DNA of 64,000 nt, from positions 5,715,983-5,779,982 of the forward strand of contig NC_134541.1 in the NCBI RefSeq assembly GCF_050624435.1, read 5' to 3'. A program made the position numbers and the translations under genes. Origin of the DNA: Tenrec ecaudatus (lineage: Eukaryota; Chordata; Mammalia; Afrosoricida; Tenrecidae). The notes below the pieces were generated by a model. That model was not told the origin of the DNA. It saw only the letters and a list, made by a program, of their open reading frames with translations, and made no database searches. Every line of letters begins with the position of its first letter. The first letter of the stretch is position 1. Positions 23,761 to 35,131 of this stretch are shown piece by piece.

Positions 23761-23831
23761 TCACCTTAGTACTCAAAGTCTAAAGCTGTCTTGTGCATCA
23801 GATTCTCTTAAATGCGACTCATCTTTTGATT

Positions 23832-23957
23832 TTTTAAATCCTTTTATTAGGGGCTCATACAACTCTTCTCACAATCTATACACACATCAATCGGGTAAAG
23901 CACATTTGTACATCATTGCTCTCATCATTTTCAAAACATTTGCTCTCTGTTGAAGGC
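23832..23957 (-). mobile_element. L1 3' end, antisense (piece 1)
   Basis: L1 3' terminus. Interrupted at about 23957 and continued at 24341. The 23958-24340 insert holds no gene and its family is not recognised. Confidence 0.75.
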
Positions 23958-24340
23958 CATTAAGACTCAGCCTTCAAACGGCTGAGAATTCTCATGACCT
24001 ATATGTCAGTATTTGCTGATTTCTTCTGTGACTTAACGTTTTGAACAGACTGTCAAGAGCAAGAAAGTATGCAAAGTCTGGAAAAACAGGTTGTTTAATT
24101 TTTTCAAGGATGTCTGGCTTGACAGAAGATAGAGTTGCTATGTGTATCAAATGTGCTTGCTTGAAAATGAGATAATTAACCCCGGGTTGTTTCTGCGTGG
24201 ACAAAAGGAGTATGTAGAATAAACTGGGGGCTTCAGGATTCACTGTTGCCCTCCCAGTGCTTTCTGTCTCTCTCTTTTTTCCTTAATCCTCACTCCCCAT
24301 TACAGGACTATATGACTCATCGGCTGGCCCTGACAGCTCT

Positions 24341-25637
24341 CCACTCAAGCCTCTGGCATCAGGTCTTCACTTTTTCGCCTCCCTCCCCCCTCCCTCATTC
24401 CTCATGAACCCTTGATAATTTATAAATTATTGTTTTGTCATATCTTGTGCTGTCTTATGTCTCCCTTCACTCACTTTTCTGTTGTCCGTCCTCCAGGGAC
24501 GAGGTCACATGTAGATCCTTGTAATCGGTTCCCCCTTTCCAAACCACCCTCACTCTACTCTCCCAGTATAGCCTCTCACACCACTGGTCCTGAGGGGATC
24601 ATCCACCCTGGATTCCCTGTGTTTCCTGGTTCTATTTGTGTATATCTTCTGGTCTAGCCAGACTTGCAAGGTAGAATTCTGATCATGATACTGGGTGGGA
24701 GAGGGGGCATTTAGGAACTAGAGGAAAGTTGTATTTTTCATCGTTGCTACATCGCACCCTGACTGGCTCATCTCCTCCCAGAGACCCTTCTGTAAGGGCG
24801 TGTCCAGTGGCCTATAAATGGGCTTTGGGTCCCCACTCCGCACTGCCCCCCTCATTCGCTATGGTAAGATTTTTTTTGTTTTGATGATGCCTGATACTTG
24901 ATCCCTTCGACACCTCGTGATCACAGAGGCTGGTGTGTTTCTTCCATGTGGGCTTTGTTGCTTGTGAGCTAGATGGCCGCCTGTTTACCTTCAAGCCTTT
25001 AAGACCCCAGACGCTATATCTTTTGATAGCCGGGCACCACCAGCTTTCTTCGCCACATTTGCTTATACACACATTTGTCTTCAGCAATCATATCATGGAG
25101 GTGAGCACACGCTGATATGACTTTTCTTTCTTTGATGCTTGATAACTGATTCCTTCGGCACCTTGTGATCACACAGGCTGGTGTGCTTCTTCCATGTGAG
25201 TTTTGTTTCTTCTGAGCTAGATGGCCGCTTGTTTACCTTCAAGCCTTTAAGACCCCAGACGCTATATCTTTTGATAGCCGGGCACCATCAGCTTTCTTCA
25301 CCACATTTGCTTATTCACCCACTTTGTCTTCAGCGATCGCATGGGGAAGGTGAGCATCAATTGAATAGAAGAAAGTATTCTTGCATTGAGGGAGTACTTG
25401 AGTGGAGGCCAAATGTCCCTCCACTAACTTAATACTAAACCTATAAATATATGCACATAGATCTATTTCCCCATCCTCATATATAAATATATTTGCATAT
25501 GTACATGCCTTTATCTAAACCTTTATAAATGTCCTTTGCCTCCCAGCTCTTTCTTCTACTTCCTTTGGCTTTCCTCCTTTCCCGCTATCATGCTCAATAC
25601 CCACCTGGGTTTCAGCAATCCCTCTTGGTTACATAAG
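24341..25637 (-). mobile_element. L1 3'UTR, antisense (piece 2), with internal tandem duplication
   Basis: Continuation of the L1 3'UTR. A block of about 245 bp occurs twice in tandem (about 24890-25110 and 25135-25360), each with TTCAAGCCTTTAAGACCCC. The L1 is interrupted at 25638 by the betaretroviral fragment and continues at 27641. Confidence 0.85.
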
Positions 25638-26022
25638 TGTTGGGAACTGGACATAATCAGCCTGACAAAGTGGACTCCATACTGTCTGCCCTGCAGGGCT
25701 AAAGCCACTTCACCTCAACCTTATCTTATCCTGACACATACCAGATGGCCCACCTTTGTTTACTCCAGCACCTGACATTCCAACCATAGATTTGGGTCTG
25801 CCTACCCTGTGTGCTCTACCCCCTTCCCTTCCTTTTTTTTTTTTTACCTTCCCTTGGAATTCCTTTGTTTGCCTCACCCTTTAAAAAGAGGCTTGTGTAG
25901 CAATAAACTGAGACCTTGACAAGAATCTGCTTGGTCTCGCTCCTCTCTCTCGCCCGTTTCTCTTTCAGGCTGGATCCCCCTCCGAAACCCCTCGAATAAC
26001 TGAGTCCCGCTGGTCCGGGGCA
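25638..26022 (+). mobile_element. Betaretrovirus-like 5' LTR
   Basis: 385-bp LTR beginning TGTTGGGAACTG and ending GGTCCGGGGCA, with TTTAAAAAG and AATAAACTG signals. CATAAG precedes it (25632-25637). The primer site follows after two bases. It drives a gag leader in the same orientation. Confidence 0.85.
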
Positions 26023-26024
26023 AG

Positions 26025-26042
26025 TGGCGCCCACGTGGGGCC
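26025..26042 (+). other. Primer binding site, tRNA-Lys1,2 type
   Basis: TGGCGCCCACGTGGGGCC matches the tRNA-Lys1,2 primer site of betaretroviruses except for one missing A. It supports the class II assignment of the LTR and gag. Confidence 0.85.
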
Positions 26043-26208
26043 CGAGGTGTGGACCCTTGCCAGATGGACCCCCAGCTCCAGAAGAGCTCCCAGAAGAAGA
26101 CGCCCGGCCGGGCCCCGATGAAGAGATGAAGAAGAAGTCGCGGACTGTCTTCGCCGCTCACGAAGACTGATCAGCCTTGGTGAGTAGAACTTCGTCCGTA
26201 CCATACAG

Positions 26209-27640
26209 ATGGGCCAAAAACTAACCTAAGAGATGGTCTTTATAAAGGACCTTAAAGTTTCCCTCAGAGAGAGAGGAGTAAGAGTTAAGAAAAAGGATTT
26301 GGTAAGATTCTTTCTTTTTGTAGACCAAGTCTGTCCATGGTTTATAGTGAATGGGCCTGAAATTCATCGTGGGAAATGGCAAAAGGTCGGGAGGGATTTA
26401 AATGACAAACTGCATAAAGAAGGACCCAATGCTGTTCCCGCCGCGGTTTTTTCTTATTGGGGATTGATCAGGGACATTGTTGAGGCCGCTTCTGAGGACC
26501 CGGATAAGCAACAACTTCTCTCAGTGGCGGAATATTGCCTCCGCCCACTTTCTCGCTCGGCCTCTGTTTCTTCCCTTTGTTCGGATAAAAATCCCTCCAA
26601 ATCTCCCTCGGTAATCATAGAAGTGCCAGGTTCAGAGAAACCTGACTCAGAAAAGCCCGCTGCGGGGGAGCCTGCCCCCCCTACCTCCCGTTACCCTCCC
26701 CTCCCACAAGAAAAGTATAGCCCCAAAAATCTGCCTGCTACCTACCCCGTGTTTTCCAAAGCCACTAATGACGAGCCCCTAGACCCTGAGGAGGTGGCCA
26801 CCCTAGAGGAAGAAGCGGCACGTTACCATAACCCTGACTGGCCCTCTGTCCTTTTAGCCAGACCTCCACCTTATAACAATCAGATATGTGCCCCCACTCT
26901 CCCAGTTCCCGCCGCCTTGATGCCCGCCCTCACTGAGGCAAAGGCAAAACTTTCCTCCCAAGTCGCTAATTGAAGGAAGTTTTAAACCTCCAAAAGGATT
27001 TTGCCCGCCTTTCCACGGAACTTTCCTCCCTTCAAATGTCCCTCCGAGAAACTATTTTTTGTTCACCTTGCCAGGCAGCACACCCTCGCGGGTCCACTAA
27101 AGAGCATGTCCCTAAGACAAAGAAGGTGGAACCCGTCCAGCTCTTGTTCCCCGTTCTCACCCTCTCCACCAGGTCCTCCCCGAGCTCCTCCTCTGATAAC
27201 CCTCAGGCAGAGTCCGCCGGCTCCCCGCCCGTGGGCTCTGGTAAGGAGGACTGGGAGGCGGAGAAAGATAACGCTTAGGGGTCTGAGAACGAAAATGAAA
27301 GCGGGAGCGAAGACGAGGAGCCGCCCGTACAGGGGACTGGCTCTAAAGCTCGAGAATTCCGTAAGATTCACTTAAAAAACTTAAGGGAACTCAATACCGC
27401 GGTCCGAACTTACGGAGCCAACGCCCCCTACACATTAAGTGTTTTAGATGTCGTCTCCCGCGGGGGCCATATGCTTCCCGCCGAGTGGATGCGAGTAGTG
27501 CAGGCTGTTTTGACTCGAGCCCAATTTTTAACCTGGAAAGCCGATTTTTTTGATAGATGTCAGTCCATTGCCGCCACCAACCTTAAATCCCCTCGGTCAC
27601 TTTCGGCTGCTTGGACCTTTGAAAAGCTTAGTGGGCAGGG
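26209..27640 (+). pseudogene. gag: Betaretroviral gag: matrix to capsid N-terminal domain
   Basis: Begins with ATG-GGC (Met-Gly, the usual N-myristoylation start for membrane targeting of Gag) at 26209, but codon 7 is TAA. Matrix then reads open from 26233 (VDQVCPWFIVNGPEIHRGKW), followed by a long Pro/Ser/Glu-rich linker to a stop at 26971. Frameshifts occupy 26970-27360. Capsid N-terminal sequence follows (LRELNTAVRTYGANAPYTLS, then WMRVVQAVLTRAQFLTWKADF). Sequence ends abruptly at 27640 inside capsid, where L1 resumes. There is no nucleocapsid, pol, env or second LTR. Confidence 0.85.
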
Positions 27641-28440
27641 CATAACCCTTGATCATGCCCTACCAGACCCCCCACACCCTCCTCACCACTGATTTGGATC
27701 ACTTGTTGTGCCCATGTCACCACTACCTTTCCCCCACCTCCCCCTCTCCCATGTCCCCCCGGAACTGTCGGTCTCATTGTTTTCTCCTCCAGGTTGTTCA
27801 TCCAGCCTATTTTATATAGACAGACCTGCAGAGATAATAACATGCACAAAAACAAGACAGAGCAAAACAAGGCAACAATATACAACAAAACAACAGCAAC
27901 AACAAACCAATGGCAAACAAAGCAAAACACAAAAAGAAAGAAAAGCTTGTAGTTAGTTCAAGGATTGTTTATTGGAGTGTTTTCCAGTCCAGTCTGTTGG
28001 GGTACCACTCCCTGTCCCCAAAGTCCACTTTCAGCATTCCTTGGAGACCTCGCCACTTTGTTCCCGTGCTGTTCTGTTGCACCCCCTTAGTGTTTTGCCT
28101 CGGTGTGGCGGGATCAGATCGGGTGCAATCCCACACTGTGTCTCCGGTGTTGTCCTCTGTAGGGCTATGGGTCAGTGAGGGACGTTATATCTCAGAGTGG
28201 GGCCGGCCATGTGGACTGGCTGCTCTAATTGGGAACATCGTCCTCACGGCCTGGTGGGCCAGGATGTGCTCCACTCTCTCCTCTTCCCCCGTCATGTGCT
28301 CCCCTTCATCTGCTCCCGTGACCCTCTCCTGGAGGTACAGATTCAATGCCACCCTGTGAAATAAATTCTTCTGGGGAGATGGGCAGGTGTCCACATAGTA
28401 GTTGGGATTGGGGCCGGCCCCCCAGACCTCTCCACTGGTG
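27641..28440 (-). mobile_element. L1 3'UTR, antisense (piece 3)
   Basis: Continues the L1 that stopped at 25637; both junctions align with the uninterrupted copy near 47505-47520. It runs to about 28440 and corresponds to 47520-48350. Confidence 0.85.
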
Positions 28441-28454
28441 CCCTACTCCACACC

Positions 28455-28675
28455 GGCAATAATTTATAAATTGCCAAGGGTTCCTGAGGGAGGGCAGAGC
28501 AGTGAGGAACGGGGAAAATGAGGAGCTGATGCCAGGGCTTAAGTGGAGAGCAAATGTTTGAGAATGACGAGGGCAATGAATGTACAAATGTGCTTTAAAC
28601 AATTGATGTATGTATGGATTGTGATAAGAGTTATATGAGCCCCTAATCAAATGATTCTTTTTTAAAAAAGTAATA
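28455..28675 (+). mobile_element. L1 3' end, sense, short
   Basis: Short sense copy of the L1 3' end, ending CTAATCAAATGATTCTTTTTT. It abuts the antisense L1 but carries its own 3' terminus, so it is a separate insertion. Confidence 0.7.
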
Positions 28676-28684
28676 ATAGGAGTC

Positions 28685-28800
28685 CAAGAAGAAAGAAATG
28701 TTTGAAACTGATTGTGGTAGCAATGATGCAACACTGCTTGATGTGATTGAACTATAGAATGTTATGATATCTGTAAGAGCTCCCAATAAAATGATTATCA
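28685..28800 (+). mobile_element. Small retroelement with L1-like 3' tail
   Basis: Ends with AGCTCCCAATAAAATGATTA, like the L1 tails here but with a different body. 28800-29220 and 29270-29580 show no gene. Confidence 0.45.
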
Positions 28801-29228
28801 GGGTCACTGATAATTTTTCCTTAGAACACAGACATACCCATTTGCTGTGCTGCTGTGTGCGAGTGTGAGAAAGACCGGCTGCAAAACCCGTCGTTCCCAC
28901 GGTGCCCTCACAGAGCATGGAGGCCAACGCCAGTCTCCAGTATCCTTGCAACTGATAGTTACCACCCCACATCTATGAATTACTGACAGTGGTTTTTCAA
29001 AAGGGGACAAAAGTATGATTTATTAAATCCAAAAGTTATAAAGTTTTTCGTTTTATCTTAACTGCTGGTGCAGAAGCCATCAATCACTACCCTCCGCTTT
29101 GCACATTGTGCCCCACGCTGGACACCGGCAGGCTTTCGCTTCCTCACACTGGCAGACACGTCCCTTTCTTAAGGCCTTAGCACCACCAGCAACTCCATCT
29201 GCCATGCTCCTCCCCTAGGACCCAGCGG

Positions 29229-29229
29229 C

Positions 29230-29264
<35 letters not shown>

Positions 29265-29267
29265 TCC
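29229..29267. repeat. (TC)n microsatellite
   Basis: TC repeats with a single G interruption. Confidence 0.9.
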
Positions 29268-29727
29268 ACCCAATATCTTTGGTGAAATGTTAGCTCCTTG
29301 CTGACTTCAAGTTCAAACATCAGTGCTCACCGTCAAACCCAATACTGCTTTCTCCCTGGTATTATATGACTAGGTTTTCACCTTACAGTACTTGTCATCT
29401 TTTAATATAGCACCTACTATTATCTCTGTATAAAAGATGGACTCTTTGTTGTCTGTCTCATTGGACTCAAAGGTTAACCCAGTGAAGGCAGATATTTCAA
29501 CCTATTAAATTCATTCACGCCTTCTGAGTGCCTAGAACGTGCTCTGTCACCTAGTAGAAGAAGAAAAGACAAAGCAAAAAATCCACACACTGTGGTCACC
29601 CAGTCGATTTCCACTCATGGCTACCCCAATGGGCAACCATTACTATACCACCAGGGATACTTAATATAGGTGGTCAATAAATATCTACAAAGTTAGTGAA
29701 AAGAGAAAAAACATATCCTTGCCCAAA

Positions 29728-29850
29728 GTGAACAGCTTTCTATTACACTTCCAGCATCACGTCTCTGTGCTGGTTCTTCTTGCTCAGAGCTCAGTCTCTT
29801 CCATTCTGACTCTGTGAAGACACACTGATATCCGACCCCCCCCCCCTCCA
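29728..29850 (-). pseudogene. KRAB-A exon remnant of the minus-strand zinc-finger locus
   Basis: Minus-strand sequence aligns with the intact KRAB exon at 50525-50651. ESEWKRLSSEQ corresponds to [11 protein letters not shown], and the AGAGACGTGATGCTGGA stretch that encodes the core RDVMLE is preserved. A small indel shifts the frame, TAA and TAG stops replace the next two codons, and the splice donor is lost. In intact proteins this domain recruits the TRIM28 repressor. It lies about 12.8 kb upstream of the decayed finger exon at 16963 on the same strand. Confidence 0.85.
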
Positions 29851-30604
29851 ATGTTTCTCTCCCGTCTTCCTCCTCCTTTCCCTCCCATCTTCTCATTCAC
29901 ACACAATTCGCTGACCCTCCTGAGATGTGGGCAGTTCCGTCGGAGAGGAGACACAGCCAGTAGTGCTGTTGGAGGGGACATAGACTCAGGGGCACAGAGA
30001 GTGGAGTGCTGAGAAGCAGTGAGCATCTATCGAGACTGGGACAGAAAGAACCTTCCAGGGAGCACTTTTACCCTGGCCACCTGACTCCAGGAGGCACTCT
30101 TCAGTCTCCCCAAACTATCAGCAGTCATAAAATCATAGTCATTTTTGCTGGGAAGGTACCACCAGTCCTCTGGGAGTCAGTGAGCAAGGGCTTCCCCCCA
30201 TTGGGCCTGGACCTGGCAGAGTGGGGCTCACTTGGCCCAGACGAGGCTACCGTCCCAAGAATGGCCCAGGCAGGAAGAAGATCATCAGCTGTGAGATCAG
30301 ATGCAGGAACAGAAGCCACACAATAGGCTAGGCATCCTACACTTCATGCCACAAAGCTGATCTCTTATTTGAGTATCACTGGGTCTCCATGTCCAGGACA
30401 AGCAGCAGAGTCTCAAGAAGTGATGAATTCTTTGGAAATACGAAATTCTCCACACCCCTCACAATCCTGACTAAAGGACTGCTTCTGACTCTCTGCTGAT
30501 ATGCCTGCCAAGCAGTAAATGCAGGAGCTGACCTCAGTAGTCCCCACCCCACCCCCAGCAACCTGCTCTGTAAGGTCTCCCCTCCTGCCACTCAAAAGCA
30601 AAGG

Positions 30605-30825
30605 AAAAAACCCCAACTCATTGCCACTGAATCAATATTAACTCCGAGCAAGCTGATAAGACAGAATAGAACTGTTCCTGGGTCCTAAGAGTGTAATGTT
30701 TTACAAGGAGTAGAAAAATCTCATCTTTCATCCAGAGGTTGGCTGGTGGTTTAGAACTGCTGACTTAGTGGTCAGCAGCCTGCCGGACATATAACTAACT
30801 CATTATGCCACCAGGGCTTCTTTAG
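30605..30825 (-). mobile_element. AfroSINE, reverse orientation
   Basis: Shows CCAACTCATTGCCACTGAAT at one end and ATGCCACCAGGGCTTC at the other, the reversed full-length family. 29860-30600 and 30830-31480 contain no gene that I can support. Confidence 0.8.
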
Positions 30826-31487
30826 TCTTGTGAGGGAAGTTGTGGGAAATGGACATTCTTTCATGTGGGTTTGCCATGCCAAGATGCTATCTTTTACTAC
30901 TTTCATATGATACACTCACCTTTTATGTCTAGGAAGGCAAACACTAATTTGAAAAGGTATCAAGTTAAAAGTTAATTAAGGCTCTAGGAAAGTTGGAACA
31001 TTTACAAGGCCCCCATTAGCAATGAAAACCATTAAAATGGTCTTTTTATGTAAAATTGACCATCGTAATGCATAAATATTTATTACAGCAATCAAATAAA
31101 TCACAGTGACATTTATGATGCTTGAACTATCTCCTTGGATGTCTTAATGATGCTTTGGGTAAATAGTCTCAAATGACCCTCCAGGACAAATTAGCCAGAT
31201 ACCTTGTCTCTTCTGGAGCAATGTAAAAAGGCAAGAAAAAGGACCAAAAAAATCCTGGAATGCTGGGATGACGAACAAAACACGTACAGTAGGCAGTTAG
31301 GCTAAGTACAAAATAGGCAGTAAGTTCTGTCTACATGATTCTCCATGGAGTTTGACTTGTCAGTTAAGAGCTGAGAAATGCCAGAGCATCACTCATCTTT
31401 AGTGTCCATGCGGTTGGTAAATCTAATCTGCCCTTTATCTGGAAACTAGACTATTCAAAGAATAAATTAGATCTTTTGACTAATAAT

Positions 31488-32022
31488 TGACAGGGGCAGA
31501 ACAGGGTCCTATCCCCTGTCTGTTAACGGGATTAACAAAGGACCCTGTGAAAGGTGAACTAAGGACTCTGTGAGAATTGGCTTTGAAAATACCTTACACT
31601 TGAAGCCTAGTGAAAATCCTGATACTTCACGGACGCATAGCAGCCACCCAAATAAAACTGAAATAATCCATGGGACCCAAGACAGTCTGAGGAATAAATT
31701 AGAAAGTTGCTTGACCATCTGCAGAGGGACAACCCCCTCCCATTTGAAAATGCCATATAAGAACCTTCTGGTTCTCAGAGACAACTTCCCCATCTCAGCT
31801 GGAGAGGAGGGACCTGCTTACCTCTCAGAGCAAAGTGCCTCTCAACTCTGCTTAAGGTGGTCCCTTTTCATCTCGCAAGAAGGATGAGCTTTTCCCCCTT
31901 TTAAGTGACTCTGTTTTAATAAAACTGCAGCTTAACTCTTTGCTGCTGTGTGTGTGTGTTTGTGAGCTAGGCTTATCTTTGGACACTAACAAATCACATG
32001 GGTTGGGAGCTTGCTAGTTCCC
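31488..32022 (+). mobile_element. Solo LTR, family B, sense
   Basis: Relative of the interrupted LTR at 22234-23760. Contains CCATATAAGAACC (TATA region) and TTTTAATAAAACTGC (polyadenylation region) in the right order. Homology between the two copies ends near GCTAGTTCC. No internal viral genes. Confidence 0.75.
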
Positions 32023-32344
32023 TAGTAGATGACAGCCAGGGAACAGAACTTCGTAACAATAATAATAATAATAATATACATTCATATATGCATTTCCAAA
32101 GAAACCCAGTGCTGTAAAAAATTTAATGCTACTATTCCCTAAAGACAAAACAAAACAAAACAAAAAAACCCACTGCCACACCAGGACTACCCTGGGACCG
32201 GCAAAAACGCCTTTCTGACTGTGTATATTAATTTCCAAAAACAGATTTTTCAGGTGTGTCATTGCATTACTTTTCTACATTTTATTTAAAAAGTAAACCA
32301 GTTTTTCTTTGAAATAAAAAAAGCTTCACTTTTTAAAAAGTTTC

Positions 32345-32770
32345 TTATGTACTACTGTGCCTGGTGACATAGTATATGTACACTGGGCTGCTAACCAGAA
32401 AGTACGCAGTTTGAAAACACCAGCTGTTCTGGCACGGTGGGGGAGACTTTCTAGTCCAGTGGTTCCCAACCTTCCTAAAGCTGCAACCCTTTATTTAATA
32501 CACTTCCTCATGTTGTGGTGACCAACCTAAAGACAAATTATTTTCATTGCTACTTTATAATTGTAATTTTGCCAGTTATGAATCAGGTGTCTCCTGTGAA
32601 AGGGTCATTCCTTGTCCAAAGGGGTCACGACCCACAGTTTGAGAACCACTGGCCTAGTCTCACAAAGAGCAGTTCTCTGGGAAACTCACAAGGGCAATTC
32701 TACCCTGTCCTGTAGAGTCAGCACCGATTTGATGGCAATAAGTTTGGTTCTTTGGTTTTGGATCTATTGC
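32345..32770 (+). mobile_element. AfroSINE interrupted by SPIN
   Basis: AfroSINE start (about 32360-32450) and its 3' part (32660-32770, with CTACCCTGTCCTGTAGAGTC and GGTTCTTTGGTTTTGG) flank a DNA transposon at 32457-32651. Confidence 0.8.
32457..32651 (+). mobile_element. SPIN-type hAT miniature transposon
   Basis: 195 bp with inverted ends CAGTGGTTCCCAACCTT and GTTTGAGAACCACTG. Inside are the SPIN blocks TTCCTCATGTTGTGGTGACC and GGGGTCACGACCCACAG. The flanking octamers TTCTAGTC and GCCTAGTC agree at six of eight bases, as for an 8-bp hAT duplication. SPIN is a nonautonomous family that entered several unrelated vertebrate genomes horizontally. It was inserted after the AfroSINE it splits. 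Confidence 0.9.
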
Positions 32771-32849
32771 ATACTAATGTTCATGCCGGACTGAATTTAA
32801 AAGTATATATTTGTTGATTACTAGTTAAAAAATCTAATTCTTTAGGATT

Positions 32850-32975
32850 CAAATGGAAAGTAAATGTTTAGAAAATAATGATGGCAACATATGTACAAAT
32901 ATGCATGATACATTTGAGGTATGGATTGTTATAAGAGCTGTAAGAACCCCAATAAAAGGATCTTTTAAGAAAAAT
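32850..32975 (+). mobile_element. L1 3' end, sense, short
   Basis: Short sense copy of the L1 3' terminus ending AACCCCAATAAAAGGATC. Confidence 0.7.
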
Positions 32976-33284
32976 AACTAAACTAATTATTTGAATATAT
33001 CTAACTTTCGGGAACGATTAAATTTACCATCTCACAGATTTTGTATATATTTTACATTGATAGCAATCTTCTGTTTCCTGTGAGCACTATGGTAGTTTAG
33101 CTGACCTTGAGGACTTAGGGAGGAGGAACACAATCACAGGAAAGCCCTGGGGGTGAGGGTAAACCTCGACGGAGACGGTGAGAGTGGGCTTTGTCCTCCC
33201 AGCCTGTTGCCCTTTAGTCAAGGGCAGGCCCACTGGGGGCTTCCCCAGCAGGGACTGCAGCCCCCTGGGTTCTACTTCAGGAGA

Positions 33285-33960
33285 CAGTGTGGTGGAGACC
33301 ACACTCGGCAGCCGGCGCTAGGGGGCGCCCGCGCCCGGCCTCCGACGTCATCACGCGGCGAGGGGCGGGGCGGGGTCCTCGGAGAGCCGCCCCTGGAGCT
33401 TCTTGCCGGCGCGCGTTTTCCAGAGTGAGGCGGAAGGGAGGCTTCGCGGAGCGGAGGCTGCGGGTGACGAGCAGGTATTTTGAGGGCGGGACCGGGAGCC
33501 GAGGACGCAGTGACCACCCTGTCCCGTCCCGCCTGCCCCGCGGCGGCTCAGTGGCGGCCGAGGGAGCCGCAGCCTGAGCGCCGTGCGGACGGGCTCCCGG
33601 GAAGCCCGCGCCGCTGACTGACTGACGGACGAGCGCGGCCGCGGGGTCCTCGACGCCCGAGTGACTTTTCCCGCGCGGTCACGAGGAACAGGGAAGGTGG
33701 GCCCAGCGTCGGACGGGGAGGGTTCGGGCGGTGGCCGGAGCTGCGCTCTGGGGGCTCAACGTCCCCTGGTTCCAGGATCCCGCTCTGGGGAAGGCGCGCT
33801 GCTCTGGACGCGTGTCTGGGGCGGGGGAGGCGGGAGACGGCCTGGTCCTGCAGCTGCGGGCGCTCCGTGGCCCCTGACTCCTGGGCTGTTGTTGGGCGGA
33901 GAGTGAGCGCGAAGTTCGAATTTCTTGTTTGAGGCGGTGGGGTTGTTAGGTAGGCAGAAC
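33285..33960. promoter_or_regulatory. CpG island, candidate bidirectional promoter
   Basis: Very GC-rich and CpG-dense, unlike the surrounding AT-rich repeats. Contains a CRE-like GACGTCATCACG (about 33340), GGGGCGGGGCGGGG SP1-type sites (about 33362) and a candidate splice donor GAGCAG|GTATTT near 33475, suggesting a noncoding first exon on the plus strand. It lies between the plus-strand zinc-finger gene (first coding exon at 48659) and the minus-strand zinc-finger pseudogene (KRAB remnant at 29.8 kb). A shared promoter is an inference. The open frames within it are compositional and not called. Confidence 0.75.
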
Positions 33961-34194
33961 ACGGACCGACCGGCTAGTCTACTGGGCGTGCTCCAAATTC
34001 GGGCTCCGAGCCGGGAAGGGGCGGAACACCTAGGTGGGATGACTCCGGGACAAAGGGCATAGAGAGGGCTCCTCGGGGCAGGCGTTTCCGGTCGTCTTTG
34101 GGTTGTGGGGTCGGTGCAGACAGCACCACGTGAACTACCGTCCCTGGAGTGGGGGGTGGGGATGGGGTGGGGGTGGTGGAGACTAGGGTAGCAA

Positions 34195-34650
34195 ACCCTG
34201 CAGTTTTAAGGTGGTGTCATACTGGAGGAGATCAAAGCACACCACTTTCTTAAACTTAAAGAATACCCTTTTATTACAGCTAGCTTGGCTGAGAGCAAGC
34301 TAATGCCTAGAAAATAACAAAGTAGGTCCTTAGTCAACGCCTTGGGCTAGACTGGGAGGGAACATTTGCTTATATGGCAGGCAGGACATTGGGAGGGGGT
34401 CCTGGTCTGTCAGGACTTCCTACATTCCTTGCTTATCTGGCAGGCTGGCTAGTGGGAGGTATTAGGGGACTTGGCTGGGTGGGTAAAAGTCTGTGAACAG
34501 ATCAGGAGGGCTAATCCAGCAAGAGTATCTGCGGATGGGTCAGAATCTTGCAGGCTTTGGGGAGGTGTCAGGGACAGCTCGGTTGAGATTATAGGAGATG
34601 GCAATTTTAACAAAATGGAGTTCTTCAAACTAAGCTGGGTTGCTACTGTG
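34195..34650 (-). mobile_element. LTR-like repeat, reverse
   Basis: Relative of 21285-21655 in the opposite orientation, with TTTTATTACAGCTAG as its reversed polyadenylation region. 34660-35130 shows no gene or clear repeat. Confidence 0.55.
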
Positions 34651-35131
34651 TAGAGCGCTTACTTGGTGCTGCATTGGTGGTCATGGTGGGATGCGGCTTT
34701 GGACAAGCAAAGGAAGGTGCCTGTGTATTTGCTGGAGACATCCCAGATGGTGGTTGAGTTGAGGCAGGGTTGGATAGACCTTGTTGGATGCTGGCAGAGG
34801 TAGGTGCTGGGAGGGCGTATTCTGTGTGTGGGAGAGGCTGCCAGGTGTGCATGTTCCTAGAGATTTTAGAGGTGGGAGAGATGTGAGAGCAGTTAGCAGG
34901 GCTGGCTGACCTCTTCTTGTGACTTTGCCCCTATTTTCCTTGTGATAGAATTGAAAAGAGCTGACTGAAGTCCTAAAATTCAAGCATGTTCTATTTGGGA
35001 AACAAACAGGAATACTCTCTGTCAAAACGTTAGGTAGGGTTCTGAGATGGTTTACCTCTGTGCTTGCTTCTCAACGCTAAAGAATTCATGTGGCAGAAGC
35101 ACTTTTGTAAATCCAAGTAACTTTTATGAGG

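Noticed and set aside
27641..28675. Antisense L1 3'UTR followed by sense L1 3' end, suggesting twin-priming inversion.
   Set aside because: The antisense L1 already has its own 3' terminus at 23832, so the 3' end is present twice. Two separate insertions explain it better.
33153..33962. Several overlapping open frames of 80-96 codons.
   Set aside because: They arise from the stop-poor composition of the CpG island and show no motif.
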